NCBI GenBank assembly: GCA_014904985.1
Contig: MU129054.1
Location: 2,501 to 66,500 of the forward strand
Direction of reading: 5' to 3'
Source: Hydnum rufescens UP504
Taxonomy: Eukaryota; Basidiomycota; Agaricomycetes; Cantharellales; Hydnaceae
DNA: 64,000 bases
Each line of letters opens with the position of its first letter. Positions within the stretch are counted from its first letter, which is position 1. This document shows positions 23,965 to 34,683 of this stretch, one piece after another. Below the pieces are notes generated by a model that had not been told where the DNA came from, made no database searches, and saw only the letters and a list, made by a program, of their open reading frames with translations. A program made the position numbers and the translations under genes.

Positions 23965-24385
23965 AGCCCAGAACCCACACGAACGCCCAAATACAAACCT
24001 GCTGAATGACATGCCGTGAACAAGCCCGCACGAATGAAAACTGGCCCCCTCGCGGGAGCACCCAAATGGAACTGGCCCCCAATGGGGGTGTGTGAACCCT
24101 ACCTGCTGCAGTGGGTGGTGGGTATATGCAGGTGCATGACCTGAATGAATCATCCCCCCCCCCTGGGGGGAATAATATGTATATAATAATAATAATAATA
24201 ATAAATAAATAGTAAACAAATAGGCATAAATAATACAGCACAGCCATGGATTGACTGAAAGATGGCCAGAAAACTGAATAGGGATGGCCAGAAATCAGCC
24301 GTAAGGCCTGGGGACCTATTAGGTACCATTCTGTGCCCCAAAAATGGTACCTAAATTAGGTCCCCCCTGTGACTGACCAGGCTGT
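23965..24385. repeat. Dispersed repeat with C-rich segment, microsatellite and hairpin
   Basis: It contains paired ggccccc motifs, a run of C then G, an (ATA)n microsatellite at 24178-24212 with an aataaataaatag tail, and a hairpin at 24314-24361. The microsatellite part matches 355-415, and the hairpin part matches 34510-34580. It marks the left edge of the 24-36 kb transposon cluster. Confidence 0.5.
24314..24361. repeat. Hairpin: inverted repeat around ggtaccat / atggtacc
   Basis: ACCTATTAGGTACCAT and ATGGTACCTAAATTAGGT are inverted around a 14 bp loop containing gccccaaa. A near-identical hairpin lies at 34510-34557, and both are followed by tgaccag(g/c)ctg in the same orientation. Confidence 0.65.
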
Positions 24386-26092
24386 TTGCAGCAGCATCCT
24401 TTTCAGCATCCACAGCAGCTTTCTTAGCTGCTGCTTTTGCTGTTTGAGCCTCAAATGCTTCATCAGACTCATCCATTTCCTGTTCAATAACCTTCCCTTG
24501 GTTTATTTCTATCTCGTCCAAGGGTTCCAAGTCATCATCTGTTTCCCGCATCATATTGATATCATGGCAGGGTTGAGGAGCCATGGGGGGAGGGGGTATA
24601 TCGGAATAATTGGAGGGCTGCAGAGGGTCAAGGTGAAGTATTTCTGCACTGAACAGTCCTGAAAGTTGAAACCTAAGGGGATCCCTTGACTTCTGCTGGA
24701 TGAGACTCAGATATGCATCTTCATCCAAATAATTGCCTATACGACAAAGCTTGTGGAAGTTGGTGGACTTTACGATCCATACAGGAGGGTGAATAATTGG
24801 ATGGCGTGGTGCCATCTCAACTGATATGCAATGTGGTTTGGACACTGTAGCGGGATTGGACATGCAAAGGAATGCATCATGGCATTGTTTTGTGCCATAG
24901 ACATCATAGCGTACACGATCCCCAAGTTCCTCTACGCCAAAGATTGGGACCCCATTGCTCTCTAGCTGTGAAAGGGTGGCCTGTATTTCAACCAAATTGT
25001 GTGGCAATGGAAATCTGAAGATGGCACCAATCATGTCATCATCAAAACCATGGCAAGGTACTTCAGTCAAAGGATCCTCCGATGCAATATGATCAGTGTA
25101 TCAGCACATAAAATAATGAGCTAGGCCACTGTATTCATAGGATGCCTGCAGAATGTCGCTGCAAACCTCATGTGCTTGACCAAGTGACGGAAATAGACCT
25201 TCTATAACCCCCTGTGGGTTACTGTCCACACCAAGTGGGGGAGTGGGATGAATATTGCAACCAGTAAGTTTTGACTGGCCCACAATGTCTCTCCAATCTC
25301 GATAGTGAGTGCGGGATCTATTAGCGAATGCCACTAGGGAACCCGCATAACCATAATGTAGTCTATAGTTATCTCTTGAAATGAAAACAATGTCAGTGGG
25401 GGCAGGGAGTACTGGGTCATCAAAATGGCGAACAATATATGGCCAATGGGGTGCTTTCAAGTTCAGAGGAAAAGGGATGCGAGTAAAATCGTTGAATTCC
25501 AAATTGTTCCCAAAGTCAGGAATTTGATCCCATCTATCGTGGAAGGGGGTCATAGCAATACAATTTGTTGTCATCTTCGTTGAATTGATGTACATGGGTA
25601 TAGTGCTGGGCAGTGTTGGAGAACCTGAGGGTCCAATGTTCCAGTCTGATGATGCTTGCTGTGTCAGGATCATTTGCATGCATAGTGCTATTGGCTAAGA
25701 TAGAGATGGTCAGGAAACATTGAAAGAAAAAAACAATGAGAAAATATCGGACCTTCATATGTAGTCTGTGAATGCTCTGTGAATATGCTTTCGTTAGCAT
25801 AAACAGAGGGGCTTTCAAAGTCAGCACAAGGAATAAGGTTGAAACGAGGGTCCACTTTCATAGGCCTCTCCCAGTCACGAATGAAAAGACCTTGGGAAAA
25901 CCCATCTATGTGAATTTGCTCTGCACGCATGCCCACCAACTTTTCTGGACCCATGCTTCCATCTCCAACCACACCTGAGGCAGAGGGAGAATGGTCAACA
26001 ACTTGGTCACATTCCGAGCCTGTGCTCCTATCTTCCACCACGCCCAAGGCAGCGGAAGACAGGTTTGCAATGTGGCTTTGCGATTGCATCAT
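24351..26092 (-). pseudogene. Unknown gene with one in-frame TGA, next to the hairpin repeat
   Basis: Three consecutive coding-like parts are seen: 26092 to about 25750 (Ser/Gly-rich start, then FIRDWERPMKVDPRFNLIP), 25679-25101 (DRWDQIPDFGNNLEFNDFTR, FISRDNYRLHYGYAG, AHYFMC) and 25070-24351 (PCHGFDDDMIGAIFRFPLPHNL, then an acidic and Ala/Lys-rich tail). The last two share a frame separated only by a TGA at 25101. A short intron near 25750-25690 would join the first part. The coding end runs into the hairpin at 24361. I recognise no family. It may be cargo or an accessory gene of the neighbouring transposon cluster. Confidence 0.45.
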
Positions 26093-26185
26093 AGTGAAGC
26101 AGCTGGTGCACGGACTTCGGCAAACCCCGAACTACCTGGTATGAGATAATCCTATCTGTAATAGGTTAATAAGCAATTGGATCAC

Positions 26186-27740
26186 CTAGGACATCGGTAC
26201 ATAGACAATAACAACCATCTCATTGGCAATAGATAAGAGATTCTCTATGAAGAGTTGCAAGAGGACTACTACATCAAATACAGGAAACTCACCCATCACC
26301 TTGAGATACTCGATCTCCAAGAAAGCTATATTAAGGATGAACAAGCCAATCTCAAACGTGAACTCATTTGGGTGTGAGAAGAAGCCAAATGCATCCAATC
26401 CGTACCACTGGCAATCAGCCAGTTCCTCGAACCCATCAATCACCTGACAGGAATTACATCACCCCTGTGATGTGACATGATTTGTGCATGGCATTGGATC
26501 GCTGAGAACTTTGGTACATGGAAAATAATAATCATCTTGAGGGAATAGAGAAGAAAGCTCTCTATGAAGAGTTGCAAGAGGAGGACTACTACATCAAATA
26601 CAAGAAACTCACCCATCACCTTGAGATACTCGATCTCCAAGAAAGCTATATTAAGGATGAACAAGCCAATCTCAAATGCGAACTCATTCGGGCACAAGAA
26701 GTCAAACACATCCAATCCGTACCACTGGCAATCAGCCAGTTCCTCGAACCCATCGATCACCTGACAGGAATTACATCACCCCTGTGACGGTTGATGTGAC
26801 ATGATTTGTGCACGGCATTGATTGGATCGCCGAGAACTTTGGTACATGGAAAATAATAATCATCTTGAGGGAATAGAGAAGAAAGCTCTCTATGAAGAGT
26901 TGCAAGAGGAGGACTACTACATCAAATACAGGAAACTTGCCCGTCACCTTGAGATACTCAATCTCCAAGAAAGCTATGTTAAGGATGAACAAGCCAATCT
27001 CAAACGTGAACTCATTCGGGTGCGAGAAGACGTCAAATGCATCCAATCCATACCACTGGCAATCAGTTCCTCGAACCCACTGATCACCTGACAGGAATTA
27101 CATCACCCCTGTGATGGTTGTGACCTGATTTGTGCATGGCATTGGATCACCGAGAACTTTGGTACATGGAAAATAATAATCATCTTGTGGGAATAGAGAA
27201 GAAAGCTCTCTATGAAGAGTTGCAAGAGGAGGACTACTACATCAAATACAAGAAACTTGCCCATCACCTTGAGATGGGATCTCCAAGAAAGTTATATTAA
27301 GGATGAACAAGCCAATCTCAAATGTGAACTCATTCAGACGTGAGAAGAAGTCAAACGCATCCAATCCATACCACTGGCAATCAGCCAGTTCCTCGAACCC
27401 ATCGATCACCTGACAAGAATTGTAGGATCCACAATCACCCCTGTGATGGTTGATGTCACATGATTTGCATTGGATCATTGAGAACTTTGGTAATGGAAAA
27501 TAACAATCATCTTGTTGGAGTTGAGAAGAAAGCTCAGAGTTGCAAGAGGAGGACTACATCAAATACAAGAAACTTGCCTGTCACCTTGAGATGGTCGATC
27601 TCCAAGAAAGCTATATTAAGGATGAACAGGCCAATCTCAAATGTGAACCCATTCGGGCACAAGAAGTCAAACACATCCAATCTGTACCACTAGTAATCAG
27701 CCAGTTCCTCAGACCCATTGATCACCTGACAGGAATAGTA
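26186..27740 (+). repeat. Direct tandem array, five units of about 320 bp
   Basis: The anchor ggtac within the unit start recurs at 26196, 26513, 26841, 27161 and 27489. Units are separated by a short spacer holding acatcacccctgtgatg and gatttg..cat..attggatc. Indels of a few bases between units break the coding frames differently. Confidence 0.9.
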
Positions 27741-27930
27741 GGAATCAACAACTGGCTCGAATTATGTCACTTGTATTCTTTCCACTCTTGATTGTGAATT
27801 GCTGAAACCATCTTCCTCTGTTGCACTACACCAGCACTTCAACATCTTTTGGGATGGACACTCAGAAGCACAAGATCAGAGAGGTGGTCGAAATCCCTCT
27901 TAAGCACTTTGGCTTGTATAAAAAATATTG
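26186..27930 (+). pseudogene. Tandemly amplified fragment of 26S proteasome ATPase RPT3, decayed
   Basis: Five tandem units (starts near 26186, 26503, 26831, 27151 and 27480; period 317-328 bp) each encode a version of the N-terminal coiled coil and OB-domain start of RPT3/PSMC4: [53 protein letters not shown]. The last unit continues further, after a 1-base shift, as [20 protein letters not shown] and then, after loss of about 30 codons, as [20 protein letters not shown], which fits the start of the RPT3 AAA module. No Walker A follows. Units 2 and 3 keep frames of about 89 codons. This is a captured host gene fragment, not a working proteasome gene. Confidence 0.8.
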
Positions 27931-28079
27931 ATATCTATATACTTGGTGTATTAAATATTTCCTATGGCATTTAAATTATATCGTCCCCCTGTATTCCACC
28001 TCACCTCTGTTATCATTTTCATTTGCAAGAGTGAAGCAATTGCAACGAAATGATTTGAAATCGACTGTCTTTGTGCTGG

Positions 28080-28290
28080 ATCCAAATTCCAACGCAACTC
28101 ATCTTTTTACAGGTAAGCTGCCTCTGGGCAGAGTTCTGTCCCAATGACCGGCCAGCCTGACAGCTCTGCCTGCAGACTGTTACATCTCCTTTGGGAAACA
28201 GACTGAGCAAGGATACGGCTCTGCCTGTGCCTGCAACATCTTTTCTCAACGACTCCACAGTGCTTGTAGCTCTGCCTGCAGCCTGCTTAG
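28080..28290 (+). repeat. Degenerate GCTCTGCCTG-type repeats, left group
   Basis: Three imperfect copies of a motif of the type ctctgcctg(t/c)...ctg..acatctc(c)tttg occur near 28143, 28222 and 28268. The same motif recurs four times at 30000-30210, so the gene at 28.3-29.3 kb is bracketed by related repeats. Confidence 0.5.
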
Positions 28291-28296
28291 TCTCAC

Positions 28297-29343
28297 ATGG
28301 AGGGTACAAATTGCCTCTATATTGGATCGCTAATCCCTGGCATCCACCCTAACCATTGCCTGGAACACTGGCCTACTCAGGATGTTAAGAATGTGTTCAC
28401 CTATCTGGCCATGTGGTGCATGATACAAGGGATTGTGATAGAAAAGGCCTGGTTTCAGGACCACGTATGTACTTTTTTCCTGCTATCTTGATGCTGGGAT
28501 ATTAATGGATTATCTTTAGTCATCCAATTTCGTTATCCAGGTCACTGTAGAGGGGCAGCAGGCTGTGGAGGATGCACTCAGTCAGCATATGAACGAAACA
28601 ACATTTTACCATCCGCCCCCCAGATTGCCAAAAGACTCGTCATGTTGCTTCTATCAATGTGCCTTGTCACCAAAGTCGTTGTGAAAAGAAAGTGAGCTCA
28701 ATCTATTGTATCCTTAATCTTCTATGTATTTACAACTATTGACATAGAATTCTTTCATCATGGGTGGCCGTTGTGGCTGAGTGAGGTGATGGTGGCATCA
28801 GCTAGGATGGAAGAGGCTCGGTGGGAGGTTCTTTCAGCACACCTTGACCTTGCAACCCCCTATGATAGGTTCTGTCCCCATCCCCCTCCCCCTTTGAAAT
28901 TGGCCCATACCCCCGACATCACTGTTGGGTGGTACCTACCGTTATCGACATCGTCAACTGCTGCGGCCTTGTCTGCGAATTTTTCCACAGTCCCCAATGT
29001 GGCTACTGACTCTGGACCTCTCGCTGGTGACAAGCGCAAGCATGTCGATTCTGGGGCTAGTCTGCCACCCACGAAACGGTTCAAGGGGGCTGACCCGGAT
29101 CCCATGGAGACTGATCCAGAAATTGTGGGCAATGAGATGGAGGGTGTGGAACATACTCCCGGCAATGATGTTATGATGGATGTTGACGTGCCCATGGAAG
29201 ATGCAGACAGCCTTTTCGAGTATTTTGATGATGAGATGGATGTCAACTTGAACATGGATGATCTGAACAGACATATCAGGCGCAGTATGCTTGAAGTTCC
29301 AAGTTTAGAGTACATTGCCATGAGGGTTACTTATCTCTCATGA
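28297..29343 (+). CDS. Unknown multi-exon gene beside the KDZ element
   Basis: Exon 1 from about 28297 ends ..KAWFQDH at a GTATGT donor (28463). The acceptor near 28540 continues as VTVEGQQAVEDALSQHMNE. A second intron is likely near 28690-28755 (GTGAGC..ATAG), although one TGA lies just before it. The last exon, 28756-29343, encodes HHGWPLWLSEVMVASARMEEA and ends with a very acidic Asp/Glu/Met-rich tail (MDVDVPMEDADSLFEYFDDE). I recognise no domain. Its position between repeat groups and next to a KDZ transposase suggests element cargo or a captured gene. Confidence 0.4.
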
Positions 29344-29624
29344 TGTTCGTTCTTGCCTATTTCGCCTTCCCAATTTTTTTGTGTATGAGCTGCAACTCTA
29401 CATATGTAAGTACACAATGTCTCCATCCCCCTGTCCTCTGATTACTGAGTCATCCCTCCGACGTCTGACAATAAGTTCAATCTTCGTCATATCATTTATG
29501 TATATAATTTGTGATAATAATATTGTAGACATTACATGAGTATGAATGTTTTTGGGTCCCTCCAATGTCAGTTTCTCAATCTCTCTAATGAGTTAAAGCA
29601 TCTCCGGTCCACATATATGGGCAT

Positions 29625-29940
29625 ATCCCAGGGAAGTATCCCAAGTGCTAAAGGTGTGGATTTCTTATGTCCTGTTTTCTGAGACACTTACAAAAAAAAC
29701 TTATGTTCTGCCATAGCTCAGAGCATGTACACGTGTACATCGCTTTCTATCCTTTCCTTCATCACCGAATCCAATACAGTCCATGTATACTGGGATATAC
29801 CAGGTACTACAGGCACATATTTTTTATTTCTTGTTTTCTGGGACACTTACAAAAAGACTCATGTTCTGCCATAGCTCAGAGTGTGTACATTGCCTCTATC
29901 ACCTCTGTCATCACCGAATCCCGAAGACTACATACTCTAC
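29625..29940 (+). repeat. Direct repeat, two units of about 155 bp
   Basis: The block ctgttttctg(a/g)gacacttacaaaaa..ctcatgttctgccatagctcagag, followed by a catcaccgaatcc segment, occurs at about 29670 and again at about 29830, in the same orientation. Confidence 0.7.
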
Positions 29941-29994
29941 CAGCTTGACCTGGTGTGTGCAAAGTCTCTTGGTGGCACACCAAGACCAAGTACC

Positions 29995-30215
29995 CCATTC
30001 AGCTCTGCCTGTTGTGTACAAAGTCTCTTTTCTGTGACTCACTTGATGGCAGAGCACTCAGCCTGTTACCTGCTACGTTTCCTTTGAGTAACACACCCAC
30101 TTGGTGACCAAACAGAAGACGGCTTGCCTGTTATTCTGTAATGTCTCATGGGGTCTCTGACAACTGCACTGTGTTATGGCTCAGCCTGTTAACCAGCTAC
30201 ATCTCATCTTGCTAC
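29995..30215 (+). repeat. Degenerate GCTCAGCCTGTT-type repeats, right group
   Basis: Four imperfect copies at a spacing of about 60-66 bp (near 30000, 30056, 30122 and 30180) share gc(t/c)c(t/a)gcctgtta and a later (c/g)taca/gtctc(a/t)t. They resemble the group at 28.1-28.3 kb and could be subterminal repeats of the adjacent element. Confidence 0.5.
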
Positions 30216-30337
30216 ACCAAGGGATCATCACCAGTGTCCTTGCCTTGGTATCTTGAAGTCCTACTGTCCTCTCTTCCGTAAGTTAAGCTTCCAGTCATAG
30301 CTAAGTTCAGTCCCTAATATCGTTTGCAACACAGAAT

Positions 30338-33300
30338 ATGAGCAAAGCCATACTTAAGCGCCTTAGTCAGGTCGCACAGGAACATATGGGAATCATGCCA
30401 CCGAAGCATGATGATGACAGCTTGGGTCCACCATCCTCTTCCAGCCCCTGTCCACCTCCTAAAATCAAGCATTGACATTCATGGGCCAAGTTCCCTTCTG
30501 GGGAAGTTTTTGCCCAAGGGCCCTCAGGTGATATCATTGCCACTGATCTCCCATATCATCCACCTTCTCCCAACACAGGAGGTCCTTCAGAACCAGAGGC
30601 ATCATTTATCCCTCTGCTTCTTGATGGCATAGCAGAACCTTTGTGTTCATCCCGAATTCATATTGTAACCAACACTCGCTCTCACCATGCTCATGCTAAG
30701 GAAGCTGCAGCTATCCAGTGGAATCATGTCATTATCCCATCCCTCATTCAACCTTTCATGTTGTTTGAGAGAGAGCAATTATTGCATTGGGAGGAACATA
30801 CTGTTTGGGTTGAGGAGGCTTGCAGATGCGGAAAACAATGGAGGCTCCTCAAAGTTCTTTGCATGTACTTTGAATGCTTGGAAACTATTGAATTTCATGT
30901 GTGTGGTTGTCCATCCCGAACTGCTGCAAGACAATTGGTACTGCGTGGTTTGTTCCCATGTGCCCCACTTCACCCCTCATTGGCTGTTAGCATTGACATG
31001 TTGGAATTTGTGGCTGAACTGTTTGTTCAACAAGCTCCAAATGAATGAGCATGTCAGGGTTCCACCCCTTTTCTGGTCTACTCCAGTTTACTCCGGTCTG
31101 CCCCTGTTAACTCCAATGCACTCCGGCTCACTCCAGACCACTCCTGCTGGTTTCCGCTTCACTCCACCCCCGCTCCCTCAAGGTTGGTTTGCTTCCGGTT
31201 TGCCCCCGGTTTGCCCCCGGTTTGCTTCCAGTTTGCTTCTGATGTAATTTCATTTCCTTTTCATTTCCTGTTACTTCCAACATGCTCCCACGTGCTCCTG
31301 TTCCTGTCCCTGGCTCATGGCCGCCTTCCTGTTCCTGCCCCCTGTAACCATCTCTAGTTTAGCGATCACTCTACCGTAGTATAGCAGCGATCACTCCCCT
31401 GTAGTATAGCAAGCATGTATAAGTAGTCCGGCAGCGAAGTCCAGAGACCTCAGCTTTGGTCTCTCAGGATTTCCGCTGTTACTCCAGACTACAGGTCAGC
31501 CTTCTTGTATTACATCCATATTACATAATCTCAGGATTTCCGCTGTTACTCCGGACTACAGTTCTGAGTTCCTCCTAGCATAGTCCACGAGCTTAGGACC
31601 AGCCACTCCTAACTCCGCCTAGTCCCTTCCGGGCTGCTGAACTGCTCCTCCGGTCTCTCTGGACTCTCTATCTCATTCTTGCCCGGATACTTTCAGACTT
31701 AGCCGGACTTACACCGGACTTAGCCGGAATTATTTGTGTTTACATTTGTTTGGTGCTCTCGTTGCAGCGTGGCCCTGACAGAGCATGGGCAGCCACCTTG
31801 GAAATTTTCCTCAAGTGTCGAGGGTTCAAATTTGGGGGGAATGATACCTTACATCGCCGCTTTGCCACTGCTCTTGCCCAATACCAGGTGCTTGTTCAGG
31901 TGATCAACCAAGAGATGTCAGCTGTAGTTGAGAGTTGTTGAGGCCAGGTGTTGTCTGCTAAGGGTGATGGTAGTGCAACTGAGTCCCAGGTAATATGTGA
32001 GGACACTTTGAATCCCGCAAATCCTGCCATTGGGGGTAGTGAAAGCAATATCCACCAGCTTGACACTGATACGCCTATACCGGAGCGAAAGTACAACAAT
32101 GCCCATAAGCGTGCCGGTCCATATCACTGTGGTGATGATGAACTCCCCAGCCTCTACCTCCAGTCTTGCTGTCTGTTGTGCTTTGGGGGCTCACAGACTA
32201 TTGGTCTCCCCCTTCAGGCTATTGTGTGCATTGATGCAAACTTTCAACTCAAGTGGAACTGAGACAAGGATCTGAGGAAGGATCACAAGGGGGAAACTGG
32301 ATCTCGAGATCCTCTGATAGCTTACCCACAGATGGTTCTGCTTGACCAAAGCCAGGTTGACATCATGGAAGCAAGGGTCAATGAATTGTGGCCATCTCAA
32401 TCAAAAGGGAGAGCAGAGCGGAAGTGGAAGGCTGATGAAGTGGATGATGACACTTCTAGTCCATTGGAAGATGACAAAGTAGAGGCAGGGCTTGATGTAC
32501 CCAATTCTGTATTGGATGGATGTGAAAAATCATTCATTGCTGCTGATGAGGACCGAATCAAGGCATCAACACAATATTTTGATGACACTGGAGTGATGGC
32601 CTGCTTGTGCCGCCATGACCTACCTCTTTTTCTTGTAAACATGCACACTGCGGGTGAGAAACAATTCTATGCCATTGCCCTATTGGATGCACTGCTTTCT
32701 GAGCTTCCGAGACATTGGCATATTGGCCTTTTGTATGATATCACATGCCAAATTCATCATAGTCTCCTCAAATGGGACTTTATTCCAGAGTGGGAGGGGC
32801 GCATTGAATTTGGAGTTTCTGTCTTCCATGCTTATGGCCACCAGTGGACTTGTCAGCTTTGGTATCACCCTTGTAAATCTGAAAAGTGGGGACTGTCAGA
32901 TGGTGAAGGATGTGAAAGGTTCTGGAGCCAGTTAAAGAGGCTCATTCCTGGTCTCCGGGTCACTGGTTATCACTGTTGCTTGTTCATCCTTGATATCCAA
33001 GCTGAACATATTACAAAGTCCAAACTAGTCACAGTTGGTCGATGGCTGAAGGACCAGGTGAATACAGCAAGGAGACAGATAGCTGAGGGTGAAGAAGTCC
33101 TCCATGAGCGGTTGGTTCACAGCTTATTAAAACAATTCAAAGACCAGAGGGCATTTCAAAGCAAACCAGTTGTCCGCCAGTCCAAGAACAGTGGGGCAGC
33201 CTTGATAGATCGTATTCTTGCACTCCAAAACACTGAAGCTTTGCTGAAGGAATGACTGAAAGAGTTGAGTGCTGAGTTGGAGGGTCTAGTTCAGAATTCG

Positions 33301-34293
33301 GACACCTGGGCTCTACAAGATGAGATAAATGATTCAGTGGCACAAACTAGGTGCAGTCTTGCACAAGTAGAAGGGGATATTAAGAAGAGGACTGAAGACC
33401 TCTGACTCACTGACTTCAACTCATTCAAGGACCTTCAGCGGCTTAAAAAGAGTGCATGGCTTAACAAACAGCTCAATATTTGCATTGTCCTTGATCAATT
33501 ACTAGTCAAACTCCATGCATGTAAATTTGAGCTGGCCAATCTAGATCGGGGACACACAAGCTGAGAACTCAACAACCAGCATAGGGATCACATAGAGAAG
33601 GCCATGAAAGGGTGTGAACATGGGATTCAGGCAACAATCAGGGCTTATGAATGTCTTCAGAAGGATATGATGATGATGAGGGGGAAGGGTGGAGTTGCTA
33701 AAGATGCATATATCCTGCCTGAAATCACAAACTCAGTGTACAAGTTGGACATGGATGAGGACATTTGGCTGGCTCAAAGTACAGAGGGGTTGGCTCAGTT
33801 TCCAGGTGGGGTAGTGCCAGCATGGCTCTCAGATGCTTCTGTCAGGGTTGGGATTAGGGCGGCACAGGAGGTTGTGAATTGCAAGGAAGAGCTGAAGCGC
33901 TGTGCAGCTGAGCACTCAAACCTTCACCAATGGGTGGAGACAGAGTACCTTGCCATGCAATTTGTCTTGAATCATTCCACTGATGTGTGTATCCAACATT
34001 TTGCACTTCAGAGACTTCACTGGTTCTTCAACATTGTCTCCATGTGGCAGAAGGATCTAGATGGTGTCCCATTTGAGAGTAGTGGTGGCAGCATTTCCAC
34101 ATTCCTTCCTGAGATACCTCCCCCAATTCCTGGTATGGATACTTGGGATCATGCCAAGGATGAAGAAGGGTGTGGCAGAAGTGATGCCAGTGAGTGTGAT
34201 ATTGAGAGTGACATTGGGGCTGGGGGGAGTTCATTGTCAGATGAAGAGCAACTAGATGTTAGTTTTGATGTAGATATAATGTCTAAGTCATGA
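30338..34293 (+). pseudogene. KDZ transposase with N-terminal CxC-type cysteine cluster, split by a solo LTR
   Basis: With the LTR and one target duplicate removed, the frame from ATG 30338 to TGA 34291 is exactly 1,074 codons. A cysteine cluster (CRCGKQW..CMYFEC..CGC followed by RGLFPCAPLHPSLA) fits the CxC1-like domain fused to KDZ transposases. The catalytic core follows: IDANFQLKWN (first Asp) near 32236, YDITCQIHH, FHAYGHQWTCQ, then LSDGEGCERFWS with the Glu. The C-terminal third is helical and ends in an acidic tail. In-frame stops at 30473, 31046, 31939, 32260, 33253, 33403 and 33562 are all TGA, each explained by CGA to TGA. There is no frameshift. The element moved by cut-and-paste when alive. 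Confidence 0.9.
31052..31780 (+). mobile_element. Solo Gypsy LTR inserted in the KDZ gene
   Basis: The 729 bp LTR begins TGTCAGGG and ends CCCTGACA and is flanked by the 5 bp duplication GAGCA (31047-31051 and 31781-31785). It is the same family as the 5' LTR at 61484-62172. It contains five 11 bp GGTTTGCYYCC units (about 31190-31243), two 25 bp GCGATCACTC..TATAGC units, a TATA-like gtataagta near 31416, and two CTCAGGATTTCCGCTG copies (31463-31478 and 31530-31545). No internal sequence is present, so it formed by LTR-LTR recombination. Confidence 0.92.
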
Positions 34294-34316
34294 AATTCTC
34301 AAATTCTCTAAGTTAT

Positions 34317-34580
34317 TTTATGGGCAAGTTTTGGGCAACAGTAGACCAGCAATACAGTAGTAGGTGTACCTCTAAGTAATCCAAATGGCCCAAAAAAGAC
34401 CAGAAGTTGCCCAAAATTGCCTGAAATTGCCCGAAATTGCCCGAAATAAGTGGACTCCTCTTATTCAAAACACACCTTCTGGCCATACAATGGCCGAAAG
34501 CCATAGCCCACCTATTAGGTACCATTTCATGCCCCAAACATGGTACCTAACTTAGGTAGGGTATATAACTGACCAGCCTG
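34317..34580 (+). repeat. Repeat following the KDZ gene, with tgcccgaaat units and a hairpin
   Basis: The segment has four tandem (a/g)aaattgcc(c/t)g units (about 34405-34447), paired ggccat motifs, and the hairpin at 34510-34557 shared with 24314-24361. Both hairpins precede a tgaccagcctg segment. Confidence 0.6.
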
Positions 34581-34683
34581 ATCACACATCCAACAGACAC
34601 CAGATTGTTACCAATCACATCTTTGTACCTTGGATGAATGAAATGAGGATGGTACTGCAGACAACAGTGATCCTATCAACAAT

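Noticed and set aside
24351..26092. TET/JBP-type dioxygenase travelling with the KDZ element
   Set aside because: The published association made this worth checking, but no His-x-Asp..His arrangement in a recognisable dioxygenase context was seen.
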